A stretch of 64,000 bases of DNA, from assembly GCA_903911085.1 (NCBI GenBank), contig CAIWCC010000125.1, positions 28,437 through 92,436 on the forward strand. Direction: 5' to 3'. Made by a program: the position numbers and the translations under genes. The stretch is from an uncultured Bacteroidales bacterium (lineage in GTDB: Bacteria > Bacteroidota > Bacteroidia > Bacteroidales > Paludibacteraceae). Shown in pieces: positions 1 to 7,748 of this stretch; within the stretch, counting starts at the first letter, position 1, and the number at the start of each line of letters is the position of its first letter. The notes under the pieces were generated by a model. That model was given only the letters and a program-made list of their open reading frames with translations, was not told the DNA's origin and did no database searches.

Positions 1-607
1 TATCCTTAGGTGTAATCACTAATTGTGGTTTGTATCCACTTGAATTTTCTTTTGAATGAAACACCACCTGAATCATTGCATTGGTCGTTGTTCTCACTGC
101 ATATCTATCTTGTAGTTTTAAAGTGATAAAACTCTCCCCTTTAGCAATAGCAGCCGTAACAGCTGTACTAACATCCCATTCAAAGTATTTTGCAGTTGTA
201 CTTCCTACAACATCAAGCGAAGCAACAGGATTGGTTGAAGCAAGACCTGTTAAAGAAGCTGCATTATTATACGTTAATTGATCTTCCACCCAATTTGAAA
301 GTGAAGTGCTGTAAACATCAAATCCATGTGCTTCCTTAGCTGTGCCATAAAGCCGTAACTTAGCATTACCTACTGCGCTCGAAATACTTTGTAAATCGAA
401 CTTTAAATAGATTACAGTGCTCCAAACCAGATTTGTAGGTTCTCTGAAACTATATAAGTTTGTCTCCATACCTTGAGTGAATACATTTCCAGTTGTATTG
501 CCTTTGGTTATATAGGTATCTCCGGTTGGGAAAATGATAGTGGTTTGGGAAAATAAGAAGAAGGGAAGTGCTACTAAAAATAAAAGTGTAATTCGTGTAG
601 TTTTCAT
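1..607 (-). CDS. Secreted DNRLRE/CBM96-like domain protein, partial (3' end outside window)
   Basis: An open frame on the minus strand starts at 607 with a signal peptide (MKTTRITLLFLVALPFF, then FSQ) and runs off the left edge without a stop, giving about 202 residues. After the signal peptide it reads as a DNRLRE/CBM96-type beta-sandwich: a TGDTYITKG start, WSTVIYLKFDL, KLRLYG, SNWVEDQLTYNNA, and near the window edge VVFHSKENSSGYKPQLVI. This domain family is known from alginate- and other polysaccharide-binding secreted proteins, usually next to a catalytic or adhesive module. The rest of the protein lies outside the window, so any enzyme domain cannot be judged. It starts 37 bp after the stop of the sulfatase at 645-2066 and is probably the third gene of the operon driven by the promoter at 3234-3303. 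Confidence 0.7.
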   Translation of the reverse strand, partial: MKTTRITLLFLVALPFFLFSQTTIIFPTGDTYITKGNTTGNVFTQGMETNLYSFREPTNLVWSTVIYLKFDLQSISSAVGNAKLRLYGTAKEAHGFDVYSTSLSNWVEDQLTYNNAASLTGLASTNPVASLDVVGSTTAKYFEWDVSTAVTAAIAKGESFITLKLQDRYAVRTTTNAMIQVVFHSKENSSGYKPQLVITPKD

Positions 608-644
608 ATCATGAATTCGTTAGTTTGTTAATTTTATTTTCGAA

Positions 645-2066
645 TTATTTCTTGTTTACTTTTTCCACATGTGCCCTTAATTGTTTGCTTAACTCAGCAA
701 CAATAGGTGCATATTCTTGTTTTTCCGCTACATTCACATTTTCATGTGAATCTTTTTTATGGTCGTAAAGCATTCTGGACAAATACTTTCTGGATTTGAG
801 ATTATAATATTCGGTATAACCGTATTTATCTGTTACAATGGATTCACCATCCACAAATCGACATAAAGCAACACCACCTTTTGTTTTCGGATTCTTCAAA
901 ATATCAATTTCACTTTTCCCTTGTAAATGAGCTGGTTTTGCAATATTTGCCATATCACAAATGGTAGGATAAATGTCGACATACGACACCACAGCTTCTG
1001 TTTTGGCAGGTTTTAGTCCAGGAGCTTTAATTATGAGTGGTGTGTGGAATGAGTTGTAAAAACAAGTGTGTTTTACCCAATGTGTATGCTCACCTAAACT
1101 GTATCCATTATCACCTAATAGTACCACAATCGTATTTTTATCCAATCCTGTTTTTTTCAACTCATCAAGCACTTTACCAACCATAGCATCCGAATAGCTG
1201 ACACAAGCCAAATAACCATGTTTTAACATACGCGCTGTTTCATCATTTACCAAAGTATCTTTTTTAGGAATATTGCAATATGACCTCAACTCTGGTGAAG
1301 TGAATCTGGCTTCTTTTGGGGCATTCTGGGGCATAAAAGGATTTGGTGCCAATTGAATTTCTTTTTCATCATACATATCCCAATATTTCGATGGAGCATT
1401 AAATGGCAGATGTGGTTTAATAAGTCCTACAGCCATAAAAAAAGGTTTCTTCTCATTGGCCAATTGATGCAGTCTGGAAATTGCCCGTTGTGCAATTCGA
1501 CCAGTATGGTAAGCAGAATCGCTCACATCAGCTTTTTCCCATGCCGGACCGGTGATATTGTCTTTATTTAAGTTTTCGGGCGACTGATAATCAGCCCAAG
1601 GTCCATTGTACGAAAAATCGTCTTTGTATTGTGGATGCCAAGGCGTTTCTGTCCAACTTTGAATAGCATCATCTGGAATATGAAACACCTTTCCATAACT
1701 GATAGTGGTATATCCATTTTCTTTAAAAAGCTGTGGCAAAGTAGTAATTCCAGGTGCATCCTTATCCACATGAGTAGCAGCAACTACAAAATGATCACGA
1801 TTGGGATACAAGCCAGTAAACAAGCAAGCGCGAGAAGCGCCGCTCACCGAAACATTGCAATAATTATTTTGAAACAAAACACCCTGTGCTGCAAACGCAT
1901 CCATATTTGGTGATTTAATGTGCGATTTTCCATAGCAACCCAACTCAGGTCGCAAATCATCTACAATGATAAAAAGTACATTGGGTTGTTTCTTTACTGG
2001 CTCTTTGGCTGATAGTAGATTTACAGAAACAAAAGGTAATAATATTGCTGAAAATGGTTTATTCAT
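645..2066 (-). CDS. S1-family sulfatase (iduronate-2-sulfatase-like), Ser-type
   Basis: A 473-residue exported sulfatase of the S1 alkaline-phosphatase-like fold, which hydrolyses sulfate esters from glycans. A signal peptide (about residues 1-20) is followed by the metal-binding NVLFIIVDDLRP (Asp36, Asp37) and the active-site motif S-G-A-S-R at 75-79 with CLFTG after it. Ser75 occupies the position converted to formylglycine, so maturation needs an anaerobic (anSME-type) enzyme that accepts Ser. VVLLGDNGYSLGEH supplies the second metal Asp/Asn pair. Overall similarity is to the iduronate-2-sulfatase-like branch, but the substrate cannot be read from sequence. There is no T9SS domain; the C-terminus is a plain lysine-rich end, so a periplasmic location is likely. 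It lies 23 bp downstream of the GH16 stop in the same operon. Confidence 0.9.
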   Translation of the reverse strand: MNKPFSAILLPFVSVNLLSAKEPVKKQPNVLFIIVDDLRPELGCYGKSHIKSPNMDAFAAQGVLFQNNYCNVSVSGASRACLFTGLYPNRDHFVVAATHVDKDAPGITTLPQLFKENGYTTISYGKVFHIPDDAIQSWTETPWHPQYKDDFSYNGPWADYQSPENLNKDNITGPAWEKADVSDSAYHTGRIAQRAISRLHQLANEKKPFFMAVGLIKPHLPFNAPSKYWDMYDEKEIQLAPNPFMPQNAPKEARFTSPELRSYCNIPKKDTLVNDETARMLKHGYLACVSYSDAMVGKVLDELKKTGLDKNTIVVLLGDNGYSLGEHTHWVKHTCFYNSFHTPLIIKAPGLKPAKTEAVVSYVDIYPTICDMANIAKPAHLQGKSEIDILKNPKTKGGVALCRFVDGESIVTDKYGYTEYYNLKSRKYLSRMLYDHKKDSHENVNVAEKQEYAPIVAELSKQLRAHVEKVNKK

Positions 2067-2089
2067 TATTTATTTTTCTATTGTCATTA

Positions 2090-3208
2090 TTATATTACAA
2101 CGAACTTTCTCCTACAAGAACCACCTTGAATATGTTTTGTCTCAACGACATAAATTCCTTGTGACAAATCAATTATGTGCGTGCTTTCATTAGGAGTACA
2201 TTTTGTAACTGCTTTTCCTGTTATATCATAAACATTTAACGTGGTAATGATTGATGCAGCATTAAAGTGGATTTTGTTTCCTTGTACCGCAACCTGTAAA
2301 TTATTCTGATTTGCAACGCTAACTGGCTCAATTGCTGTCGATTTATCTTTCCAAACACGTACATAATCCACATAAAAGTAATCAGGATAATAGATTGGGT
2401 CTGGAACGTTTGCCCAACCAGTACCAGTCATCGATGCAACTGTTGATATCTCCCCTGTAACTAAAAGATGTCCCGGTTGATTGCAAACTCCACCACCTGT
2501 TGTAGTCCACTTTTTTACGCCATCAATGTAAAAAATATACTCCGTTGGATTCCATTCCAAGGTATAGGTATGATAGCCTTCATAATATTTTGAATCATAA
2601 AGTTGATTTGTTACATTTTTGTGTGCAGTACCATATCCATCCCAATGGATAGCCAAATTAATTTTACTGCCCCAGCCGAAACCTTCAAATATATCCACTT
2701 CAGATCCATCTACACCTGCATTAAGAGTGCTATTTACTGCTCCCTGCATCATCCAAAATGCGACCCACCAACCTTGCTTTTTGGGCAATTGACAGCGTAT
2801 TTCATATTTACCATACAATTGCTCAAATTTCCCTTTTGTCAAGATTGCGCCACAAGAGTAATCATAGGCATCGGCATCTGTATTTTTATTTGGAATTGTT
2901 TTTACCTGAATAATCAAATTTCCATCATATTTAAAAGAATCGTCACTACTCCACCAACCATCGGGTCCTGTAGGATTATCTCTCCTATTGGAATTTTGAG
3001 GAACCCATTTTGCAGTATTTAACGCATCTGTTCCTTCAAATTCATCACTAAAACTCAGCACCAAGTTACTGCCTGTAGGACCTACAGGCAAAGAATTAGC
3101 AGGTGTAAGCGGATCAACTAAACTTTGTGCATTGCAATACAAAGTAACCGAAAATAAAATGCTGATTGTCAGCAAATAAGTGAGAGTAATGTAATTTTTA
3201 AGTTGCAT
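2090..3208 (-). CDS. GH16 endo-beta-glycanase with T9SS sorting domain
   Basis: A 372-residue GH16 jelly-roll enzyme. With the start at 3208, a signal peptide (MQLKNYITLTYLL..., cleavage near CNAQS) precedes FSDEFEGTDALNTAKW, the substrate-groove segment KKQGWWVAFWM, and the catalytic E-V-D-I-F-E at 170-175: Glu170 nucleophile, Asp172 helper, Glu175 acid/base. The ExDxxE form is shared by laminarinases, agarases, porphyranases and carrageenases, not by lichenases. Residues from about 298 form a type A T9SS sorting domain (VYDITGKAV, SQGIYVVE), so the enzyme is probably surface-displayed. An in-frame ATG at 3244 exists, but it would lie at or upstream of the predicted transcript start, and 3208 gives a clean signal peptide. 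It is paralogous to the GH16 at 17239-18084, which lacks the sorting domain. Exact specificity is open. Confidence 0.92.
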   Translation of the reverse strand: MQLKNYITLTYLLTISILFSVTLYCNAQSLVDPLTPANSLPVGPTGSNLVLSFSDEFEGTDALNTAKWVPQNSNRRDNPTGPDGWWSSDDSFKYDGNLIIQVKTIPNKNTDADAYDYSCGAILTKGKFEQLYGKYEIRCQLPKKQGWWVAFWMMQGAVNSTLNAGVDGSEVDIFEGFGWGSKINLAIHWDGYGTAHKNVTNQLYDSKYYEGYHTYTLEWNPTEYIFYIDGVKKWTTTGGGVCNQPGHLLVTGEISTVASMTGTGWANVPDPIYYPDYFYVDYVRVWKDKSTAIEPVSVANQNNLQVAVQGNKIHFNAASIITTLNVYDITGKAVTKCTPNESTHIIDLSQGIYVVETKHIQGGSCRRKFVVI

Positions 3209-3233
3209 GTTTCTGTGTATTAAATATAATAAA

Positions 3234-3303
3234 CAAAGAAACAAAAATATTCTTTCATTGAATGTGATAAACTGATTGAATGATGAGATAAACTACTTTA
3301 TTT
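3234..3303 (-). promoter_or_regulatory. Operator copy a plus promoter for the GH16-sulfatase-DNRLRE operon
   Basis: Two direct repeats on the plus strand, TGTGATAAACTG (3263-3274) and TGAGATAAACTA (3284-3295), are spaced 21 bp start to start and followed by TTTATTTT (3297-3304). In gene direction this is a pair of CAGTTTATCACA-type boxes. A -7-like element, TTTCTTTG on the minus strand (3241-3234), lies 22 bp downstream of the proximal box, as in the other five copies. The predicted transcript start is near 3228, giving a leader of about 20 nt to the ATG at 3208. I infer an activator site, probably for the HTCS encoded at 36017-39991. Confidence 0.75.
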
Positions 3304-3472
3304 TAGAACAAATAAAACAAGATGTACTTTTTTGATAGATTATTGTACTTTTTGGTTTAACTTTGAAAAATAGTTTTTTAAGTTACCTGCATCAACCGAG
3401 ATATGCCGTAAATGATAACAATAACCAATTCATTTTGAATAATAAAGCAATTTATCTCTGAAAATATTGTAG

Positions 3473-3506
3473 TATCTTTGTTGTGCAGCAAATTAATCTA
3501 TTTTTG
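3473..3506 (+). promoter_or_regulatory. Candidate Bacteroidota promoter for the plus-strand sulfatase
   Basis: TATCTTTG at 3473-3480 contains a TTTG that could act as the -33 box, and TATTTTTG at 3499-3506 fits the TAnnTTTG -7 box with 18 bp between them. The start of transcription would fall near 3512, about 36 nt upstream of the ATG at 3548. TATCTTTG could alternatively itself be the -7 box. No copy of the 21-bp direct repeat faces this gene. Confidence 0.35.
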
Positions 3507-3547
3507 TTTGACGACACAAAATTGCAAATAAATTAAATTTCACCAAA

Positions 3548-5344
3548 ATGAAATCACATCATCTACTTTCGAGTATCATTTTAGCGAGTCCACTGTTTAT
3601 AACAGGGAATGGTTTAGCACAAACAACTCAAAAAAAAAATATACTTTTTATCGCAGTTGACGATCTGAAACCACTGCTAGGCTGTTATGGTGACACATTG
3701 GCAAAAACACCAAATATTGACCGCTTAGCTTCACGTGGTGCAATCTATACCCAAAGTTATTGTCAACAGGCAGTTTCGGCTCCTACACGTGCCAGTTTAC
3801 TTACCGGAAAATGTCCGGATTATACCAAAGTTTGGGATTTGCAGACTCTCATTCGTGCTATGAATCCAAATATTGTCACTTTTCCCCAATATATCCGTAG
3901 TAAAGGTTATAGTACTGCCGGAATAGGTAAAATATTTGACTATCGATCAGTAGATGCTAGTCAAGATGCGCTTTCATGGTCGGTACCCTATATTAAAAGT
4001 ACTGATTTTATGGATAATTCTACTGGTCCAATTGTGAATAATTATTTCAGATCAGCTGAAACTCGTGCACAAGCTGATGTATTGACAACAGAAGGGAAGG
4101 CATTAGGTTTAACAGGGACGGCACTAAAAGAATACGTACTCAAACTTTTAATGCCATCATCTGAATGTATTGATATTAATGATGAAGCTTATAGCGATGG
4201 AGCAATTGCAAAAGGTGCAGTCGATTTTCTTACAAAACAAGATGTTACAAAGCCATTTTTTCTTGCTGTTGGTTTCCAACGACCACATTTGCCATTTGTA
4301 GCTCCTAAAAAATACTGGGATTTATACAATCGTGACTTAATGCCGTTGGCACAATATCGAAAGAAAGCACTTAATAGTACTGATTTGGGATACCACAATT
4401 CCGGCGAACTTCAGAGCTATACCGATATTCCACCACTCTATACATTTTCTGATATTAATAATACTATATTGCCTGATTCCAAAGCTAAAGAACTGATACA
4501 TGGCTATTATGCCAGCATAAGTTATATGGATGCTCAATTAGGAAAAGTGCTTGATAAACTTGATAGTAAGGGGTTGACTTCCAATACTGTAATTGTGCTT
4601 TGGGGCGATCACGGTTGGCACTTAGGCGACCATGGCTTGTGGAATAAACACTCGAACTTTGAACAGGCAACACGTGCACCACTTATCATTGTAGATCCAG
4701 CTGTAAATAAAGCAGTAACAGTTAATTCGCCTGTTGAGTTTTTGGATATTTTTCCTACATTGTGTAATCTTGTAGATGTTGAAACACCTGCCAATTTGGA
4801 CGGAAAAAGTTTGAAAACCACATTGACAGATCCAAATACTAGTGTAAAAGACTATGCTGTAAGCCAATATCCTCGGTCGGTAAACATGGGCTATTCCATT
4901 CGTACCCAAAAGTATCGCTATACTGTTTGGATACCTTGGACAAATAAAATTTCGAACTTTGATAAAATTGTTGCAGAGGAATTGTACGATTATGAAAATG
5001 ACCCGCTTGAAACTGAAAATTTGGTTGCTAAATCTTCTTATGCATCCATACTAACTACCATGAAAGCACATTTTGAAGATTTTAAAGCCAAGAGAGTTCA
5101 AACAAGTACGGTTATACCAACATTCAAATCATTTAGTATATTTCCAAATCCAGCTTCAAATGAAATTAGTATGGAAGGATTACAGCCAAATTCAATTGTC
5201 AGTGTTTTTGATATGACAGGAAAAATCCTAATACGCAAAACCACAAACGATTATGATTCCAAAATTTCGCTGTCGGAATTAGCCAATGGAACGTACCTTG
5301 TAAAAGTGAACTCGCATGTTGAAAAACTGATTATTTGCAACTAA
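3548..5344 (+). CDS. S1-family sulfatase with T9SS sorting domain, Ser-type
   Basis: A 598-residue exported sulfatase, the only real gene on the plus strand. A signal peptide (1 to about 25, ending near GLAQ) precedes NILFIAVDDLKPLLGCYG (metal ligands Asp38, Asp39) and the active-site motif S-A-P-T-R at 77-81 followed by ASLLTGK. Ser77 is the residue converted to formylglycine. WGDHGWHLGDHGLWNKHSNFEQ carries the later metal and sulfate-binding residues. The domain is longer than the neighbouring sulfatase because of an insertion around residues 150-225. From about residue 525 (FSIFPNPASNEISMEG, SVFDMTGKIL, NGTYLVKV) there is a T9SS sorting domain, so it probably acts on intact polymer at the surface. 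It is convergent with the esterase at 5529-6338 and divergent from the GH16 operon, so it is transcribed alone. Confidence 0.93.
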   Translation: MKSHHLLSSIILASPLFITGNGLAQTTQKKNILFIAVDDLKPLLGCYGDTLAKTPNIDRLASRGAIYTQSYCQQAVSAPTRASLLTGKCPDYTKVWDLQTLIRAMNPNIVTFPQYIRSKGYSTAGIGKIFDYRSVDASQDALSWSVPYIKSTDFMDNSTGPIVNNYFRSAETRAQADVLTTEGKALGLTGTALKEYVLKLLMPSSECIDINDEAYSDGAIAKGAVDFLTKQDVTKPFFLAVGFQRPHLPFVAPKKYWDLYNRDLMPLAQYRKKALNSTDLGYHNSGELQSYTDIPPLYTFSDINNTILPDSKAKELIHGYYASISYMDAQLGKVLDKLDSKGLTSNTVIVLWGDHGWHLGDHGLWNKHSNFEQATRAPLIIVDPAVNKAVTVNSPVEFLDIFPTLCNLVDVETPANLDGKSLKTTLTDPNTSVKDYAVSQYPRSVNMGYSIRTQKYRYTVWIPWTNKISNFDKIVAEELYDYENDPLETENLVAKSSYASILTTMKAHFEDFKAKRVQTSTVIPTFKSFSIFPNPASNEISMEGLQPNSIVSVFDMTGKILIRKTTNDYDSKISLSELANGTYLVKVNSHVEKLIICN

Positions 5345-5528
5345 ATATAAAGATATATGTTTTCTGCAACTCGGCAGTTGATTTGTGATTCAACTTGTTT
5401 ATTAGCTGTCGTTTATATTTTATTTTGCAGATACTGGCGTTGATGATGCTGCTTTAAGGTAGCCCAATGAAACCAAAAATTCATCCATTTTGTTGAAGGT
5501 ATCAGCATAAACTGAACTCGACTTGTCA

Positions 5529-6338
5529 TTAAAAAAAACCATGTTTACCTCCCTGGTAGGGTACTAATGTACATTTGTTGCCAAGCTCAATCATCTTTTT
5601 AGTATACAATTCTGCAGTTTCAAAAGGTACAGTCTCATCTGCTGTACCATGAAAAATAATTGTAGGAGGCAATTTGCCGACCATGTTATGGTAAGGTGAT
5701 ACTTCGTCTGGTTTTGCACCCATTCTTTCCTCTATTTTTTTGGATAACACAGAAAACATTTTATTCGATTCCTTATCATCTGTTGGTGCTAGTACCAGAG
5801 CAGGACAGAAAAGAACTAAAGCATTGGGTTTTGAACTAACTGAATAGTTTTCATTTTCCTCGTCAAACTTTGGTAATGTAGCACATGCTGCCGCCAAATG
5901 CCCTCCGGCAGAACCTCCACCGGCAGCAATTCTATTAGCATCAACACCCAAGGTTGAAGCATTCTGTCGCACCCAACGTATTGCTGATTTGGCATCAGAA
6001 ACACAGTCTTTCACAAATACACCATGCCTGGTTTTAACCCTATAATCGGCAACCATCGACACCATACCTCGTTCCGCTAAATACTTACAATGATTTACAA
6101 ATTGATACGGATTTCCATTACTCCAACCTCCTCCGAAAAAAAACACTATCGCAGGCACAGCATCCGTTAATTTGTGGTTTTTTGGTTTAAAAATCCATAT
6201 ACTCAATTTTATTCCATCAATGGTTTTGTATGTAATTTCCTCTGCACCATTAATTTGTGGAGGATATGGCATCTGACCATTGGCATTAAAAATGAAACTA
6301 AAACAGCATATTACTATTAAAAATGATATTGTTCTCAT
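5529..6338 (-). CDS. Secreted alpha/beta-hydrolase esterase, 3' end frameshifted in a homopolymer
   Basis: An alpha/beta hydrolase of the carbohydrate-esterase (BD-FAE/acetyl-esterase-like) type, 269 residues as read. A signal peptide (about 1-21, NANGQ) is followed by an oxyanion segment FFFGGGW and the nucleophile motif G-G-S-A-G around Ser143. Asp234 in HGTADETVPF and His266 in GGKHGFF complete the triad. The frame stops directly after HGFF because of a run of eight A on the plus strand (5531-5538). With seven, reading continues NDKSSSVYADTFNKMDEF and then LVSLGYL to a stop at 5420-5422, which is the normal C-terminal helix of this family. The original gene therefore probably spans 5420-6338. 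The triad is complete, but the missing last helix could affect folding. It likely deacylates the glycan and is the last gene of a long minus-strand operon. Confidence 0.85.
   Translation of the reverse strand: MRTISFLIVICCFSFIFNANGQMPYPPQINGAEEITYKTIDGIKLSIWIFKPKNHKLTDAVPAIVFFFGGGWSNGNPYQFVNHCKYLAERGMVSMVADYRVKTRHGVFVKDCVSDAKSAIRWVRQNASTLGVDANRIAAGGGSAGGHLAAACATLPKFDEENENYSVSSKPNALVLFCPALVLAPTDDKESNKMFSVLSKKIEERMGAKPDEVSPYHNMVGKLPPTIIFHGTADETVPFETAELYTKKMIELGNKCTLVPYQGGKHGFF
5531..5538 (-). other. A8/T8 homopolymer causing an apparent frameshift
   Basis: Eight consecutive A on the plus strand (T8 in the gene) fall within the HGFF codons of the esterase. Seven would restore about 36 further family-typical residues. 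Either a real one-base insertion or a sequencing error. Confidence 0.6.
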
Positions 6339-6500
6339 ATTAGTTTTAATTTTATTGAAAAATTGAAAAATTGAGTAATCTATAAATATTAGATATTATT
6401 TTTATTTGTACCATTCACTGTAAAATAATAAATCTGACAGGCATTTCTTTTGCTTTTTGGATTTTTGTCGGCAGACATTGTAAGCGGATATGCTCCCTTT

Positions 6501-7715
6501 TTAATTTTTTATTATTTTAAAAGATTTGTGATAAGTGTTTGATCTTAAAAAATATATCCCTTTTTGTAAATCCTCAAAATTTATAGTTGTAGTTGCCAAT
6601 GCTTCGATAATTCTAACTAACTTACCCTCTGAATTATACAGAAATAATTTATCAAAATTGTTTCTGTATTCAAATTTGACAGTTAAATTCTCTTTAACCG
6701 GATTTGGAGTTATATTCCAATAGTCATCATTTTGGCTAATTAATAAAATAGATGTGGGCGAAGTATAAACTTGCTTTACCAATCTCACAATTGTTTTAGC
6801 GTCTTTCAAACTTACTTCAACTGGTAGAAATTTGCTATCCATTTCGGGTACTTCGCCATAAATAGAAGCATATAAACTCAATGCAATAAGGTAGGAACCA
6901 GTCAGACTTGGATGCTTAGCATCGTTTGGAATTCCAAAAATTTTATCGTTACCTGAGTTAGTCAAATATAGATCTACCACGTCGGCAACTATCGAAACTG
7001 CAATGGTTGTTGTATTAGCTGGAGGTGTGGAAGTTGGATTATAATTGGTTTTAAGATCCGTTTCTAATAAGTTTAGCCTGTCGGTTATCGTATTTTTTGT
7101 ATTTATACGATTTTGTCCAGAAATATTTAACAATGCCCATGTCTTGTATAAATAAAATTTTGGTCTTACCGAAGTTGATTTTGCAATAATTTTATCCATC
7201 AAACTAACATAATAATTTTTAATATTTGTTTGATTATACGCTGATGGATCGGTAGCTGTAGGACTTGTTTCCAATAAAGATTCACTATGATCCTGTAAAA
7301 CAACAGCATCCCATTTATTTACAAAATTACCAGCCTTATCTTTAAAAACTGAACCCAGAGCTGTCTCAATATTCCCCAAAATTCTATAATTTTCATTCAG
7401 ACTTGCAGCATCTAAAGGAATAGCCGTATTGATTTTTCCAGCCCACCCCCTAGCACCAGCCCTTGTAAGTTGATAATCCAAGGCTCTTCCTGGATTTGAA
7501 GAACAAAATACTTCATCAGTTTTGCCATTTGAAGTTATCATATTTTGCAAATAATAGGGTACCCGAGTATATTGCCCATTTGTTGGGGAATAATCAGTTA
7601 ATAAATAACTGTTTCCTATCAATAAAATGTTTTTACTCTGTGAGAAAGCTTGCGAAGCGATTAAAACGCAAACGATTAAAACTATCTTTTTGTAAAAATC
7701 TGTACTTGTTTTCAT
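6501..7715 (-). CDS. Secreted SGNH-hydrolase-like (DUF4886-like) protein with T9SS sorting domain
   Basis: A 404-residue exported protein. A signal peptide (to about residue 25, SQAFS) is followed by KNILLIGNSYLL, which matches SGNH block I in its GNS form with Ser36 as presumed nucleophile. VVLQDHSE lies in the middle, and IFGIPNDAKHPSLTGSYL near residue 270 has the Asp-x-x-His spacing of block V. This is the arrangement of DUF4886-like SGNH proteins found in Bacteroidota glycan loci, so an esterase role (deacetylation) is likely but unproven. The C-terminus from about residue 330 (WNITPNPVKENLTVKF, LYNSEGKLV, LQKGIYFLRS) is a T9SS sorting domain. It lies between the alpha-galactosidase and the esterase and reads as part of the same operon, adding to the locus's set of ester-removing enzymes. 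Confidence 0.78.
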   Translation of the reverse strand: MKTSTDFYKKIVLIVCVLIASQAFSQSKNILLIGNSYLLTDYSPTNGQYTRVPYYLQNMITSNGKTDEVFCSSNPGRALDYQLTRAGARGWAGKINTAIPLDAASLNENYRILGNIETALGSVFKDKAGNFVNKWDAVVLQDHSESLLETSPTATDPSAYNQTNIKNYYVSLMDKIIAKSTSVRPKFYLYKTWALLNISGQNRINTKNTITDRLNLLETDLKTNYNPTSTPPANTTTIAVSIVADVVDLYLTNSGNDKIFGIPNDAKHPSLTGSYLIALSLYASIYGEVPEMDSKFLPVEVSLKDAKTIVRLVKQVYTSPTSILLISQNDDYWNITPNPVKENLTVKFEYRNNFDKLFLYNSEGKLVRIIEALATTTINFEDLQKGIYFLRSNTYHKSFKIIKN

Positions 7716-7748
7716 TGTATTTGCGATTTAATATTAAGAAGACATTCA

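Larger units (their letters stand above)
3209..3547. other. Divergent intergenic region between GH16 and the plus-strand sulfatase
   Basis: This 339-bp AT-rich region holds no gene. Its left part carries the 21-bp-spaced direct-repeat operator and -7 element for the GH16 gene (3234-3303). Its right part carries candidate -33/-7 elements for the sulfatase (3473-3506). I see nothing else in 3304-3472 beyond AT-rich, T-run sequence. Confidence 0.7.

Noticed and set aside
81..281. Open frames on the plus strand across the minus-strand genes, such as 81-281, 2603-3022, 9640-10074 and 57746-57982
   Set aside because: They mirror well-supported minus-strand genes, lack recognisable domains and have no promoter; they are shadow frames.
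5360..5400. Possible terminator in the convergent gap (CAACT...AGTTG hairpin)
   Set aside because: The stem is only about 5 bp without a clear T-run on either strand, too weak to call.
6528..6539. TGTGATAAGTGT resembling an operator half-site
   Set aside because: Single, weaker match within the 3' end of the SGNH gene at 6501, with no partner box.
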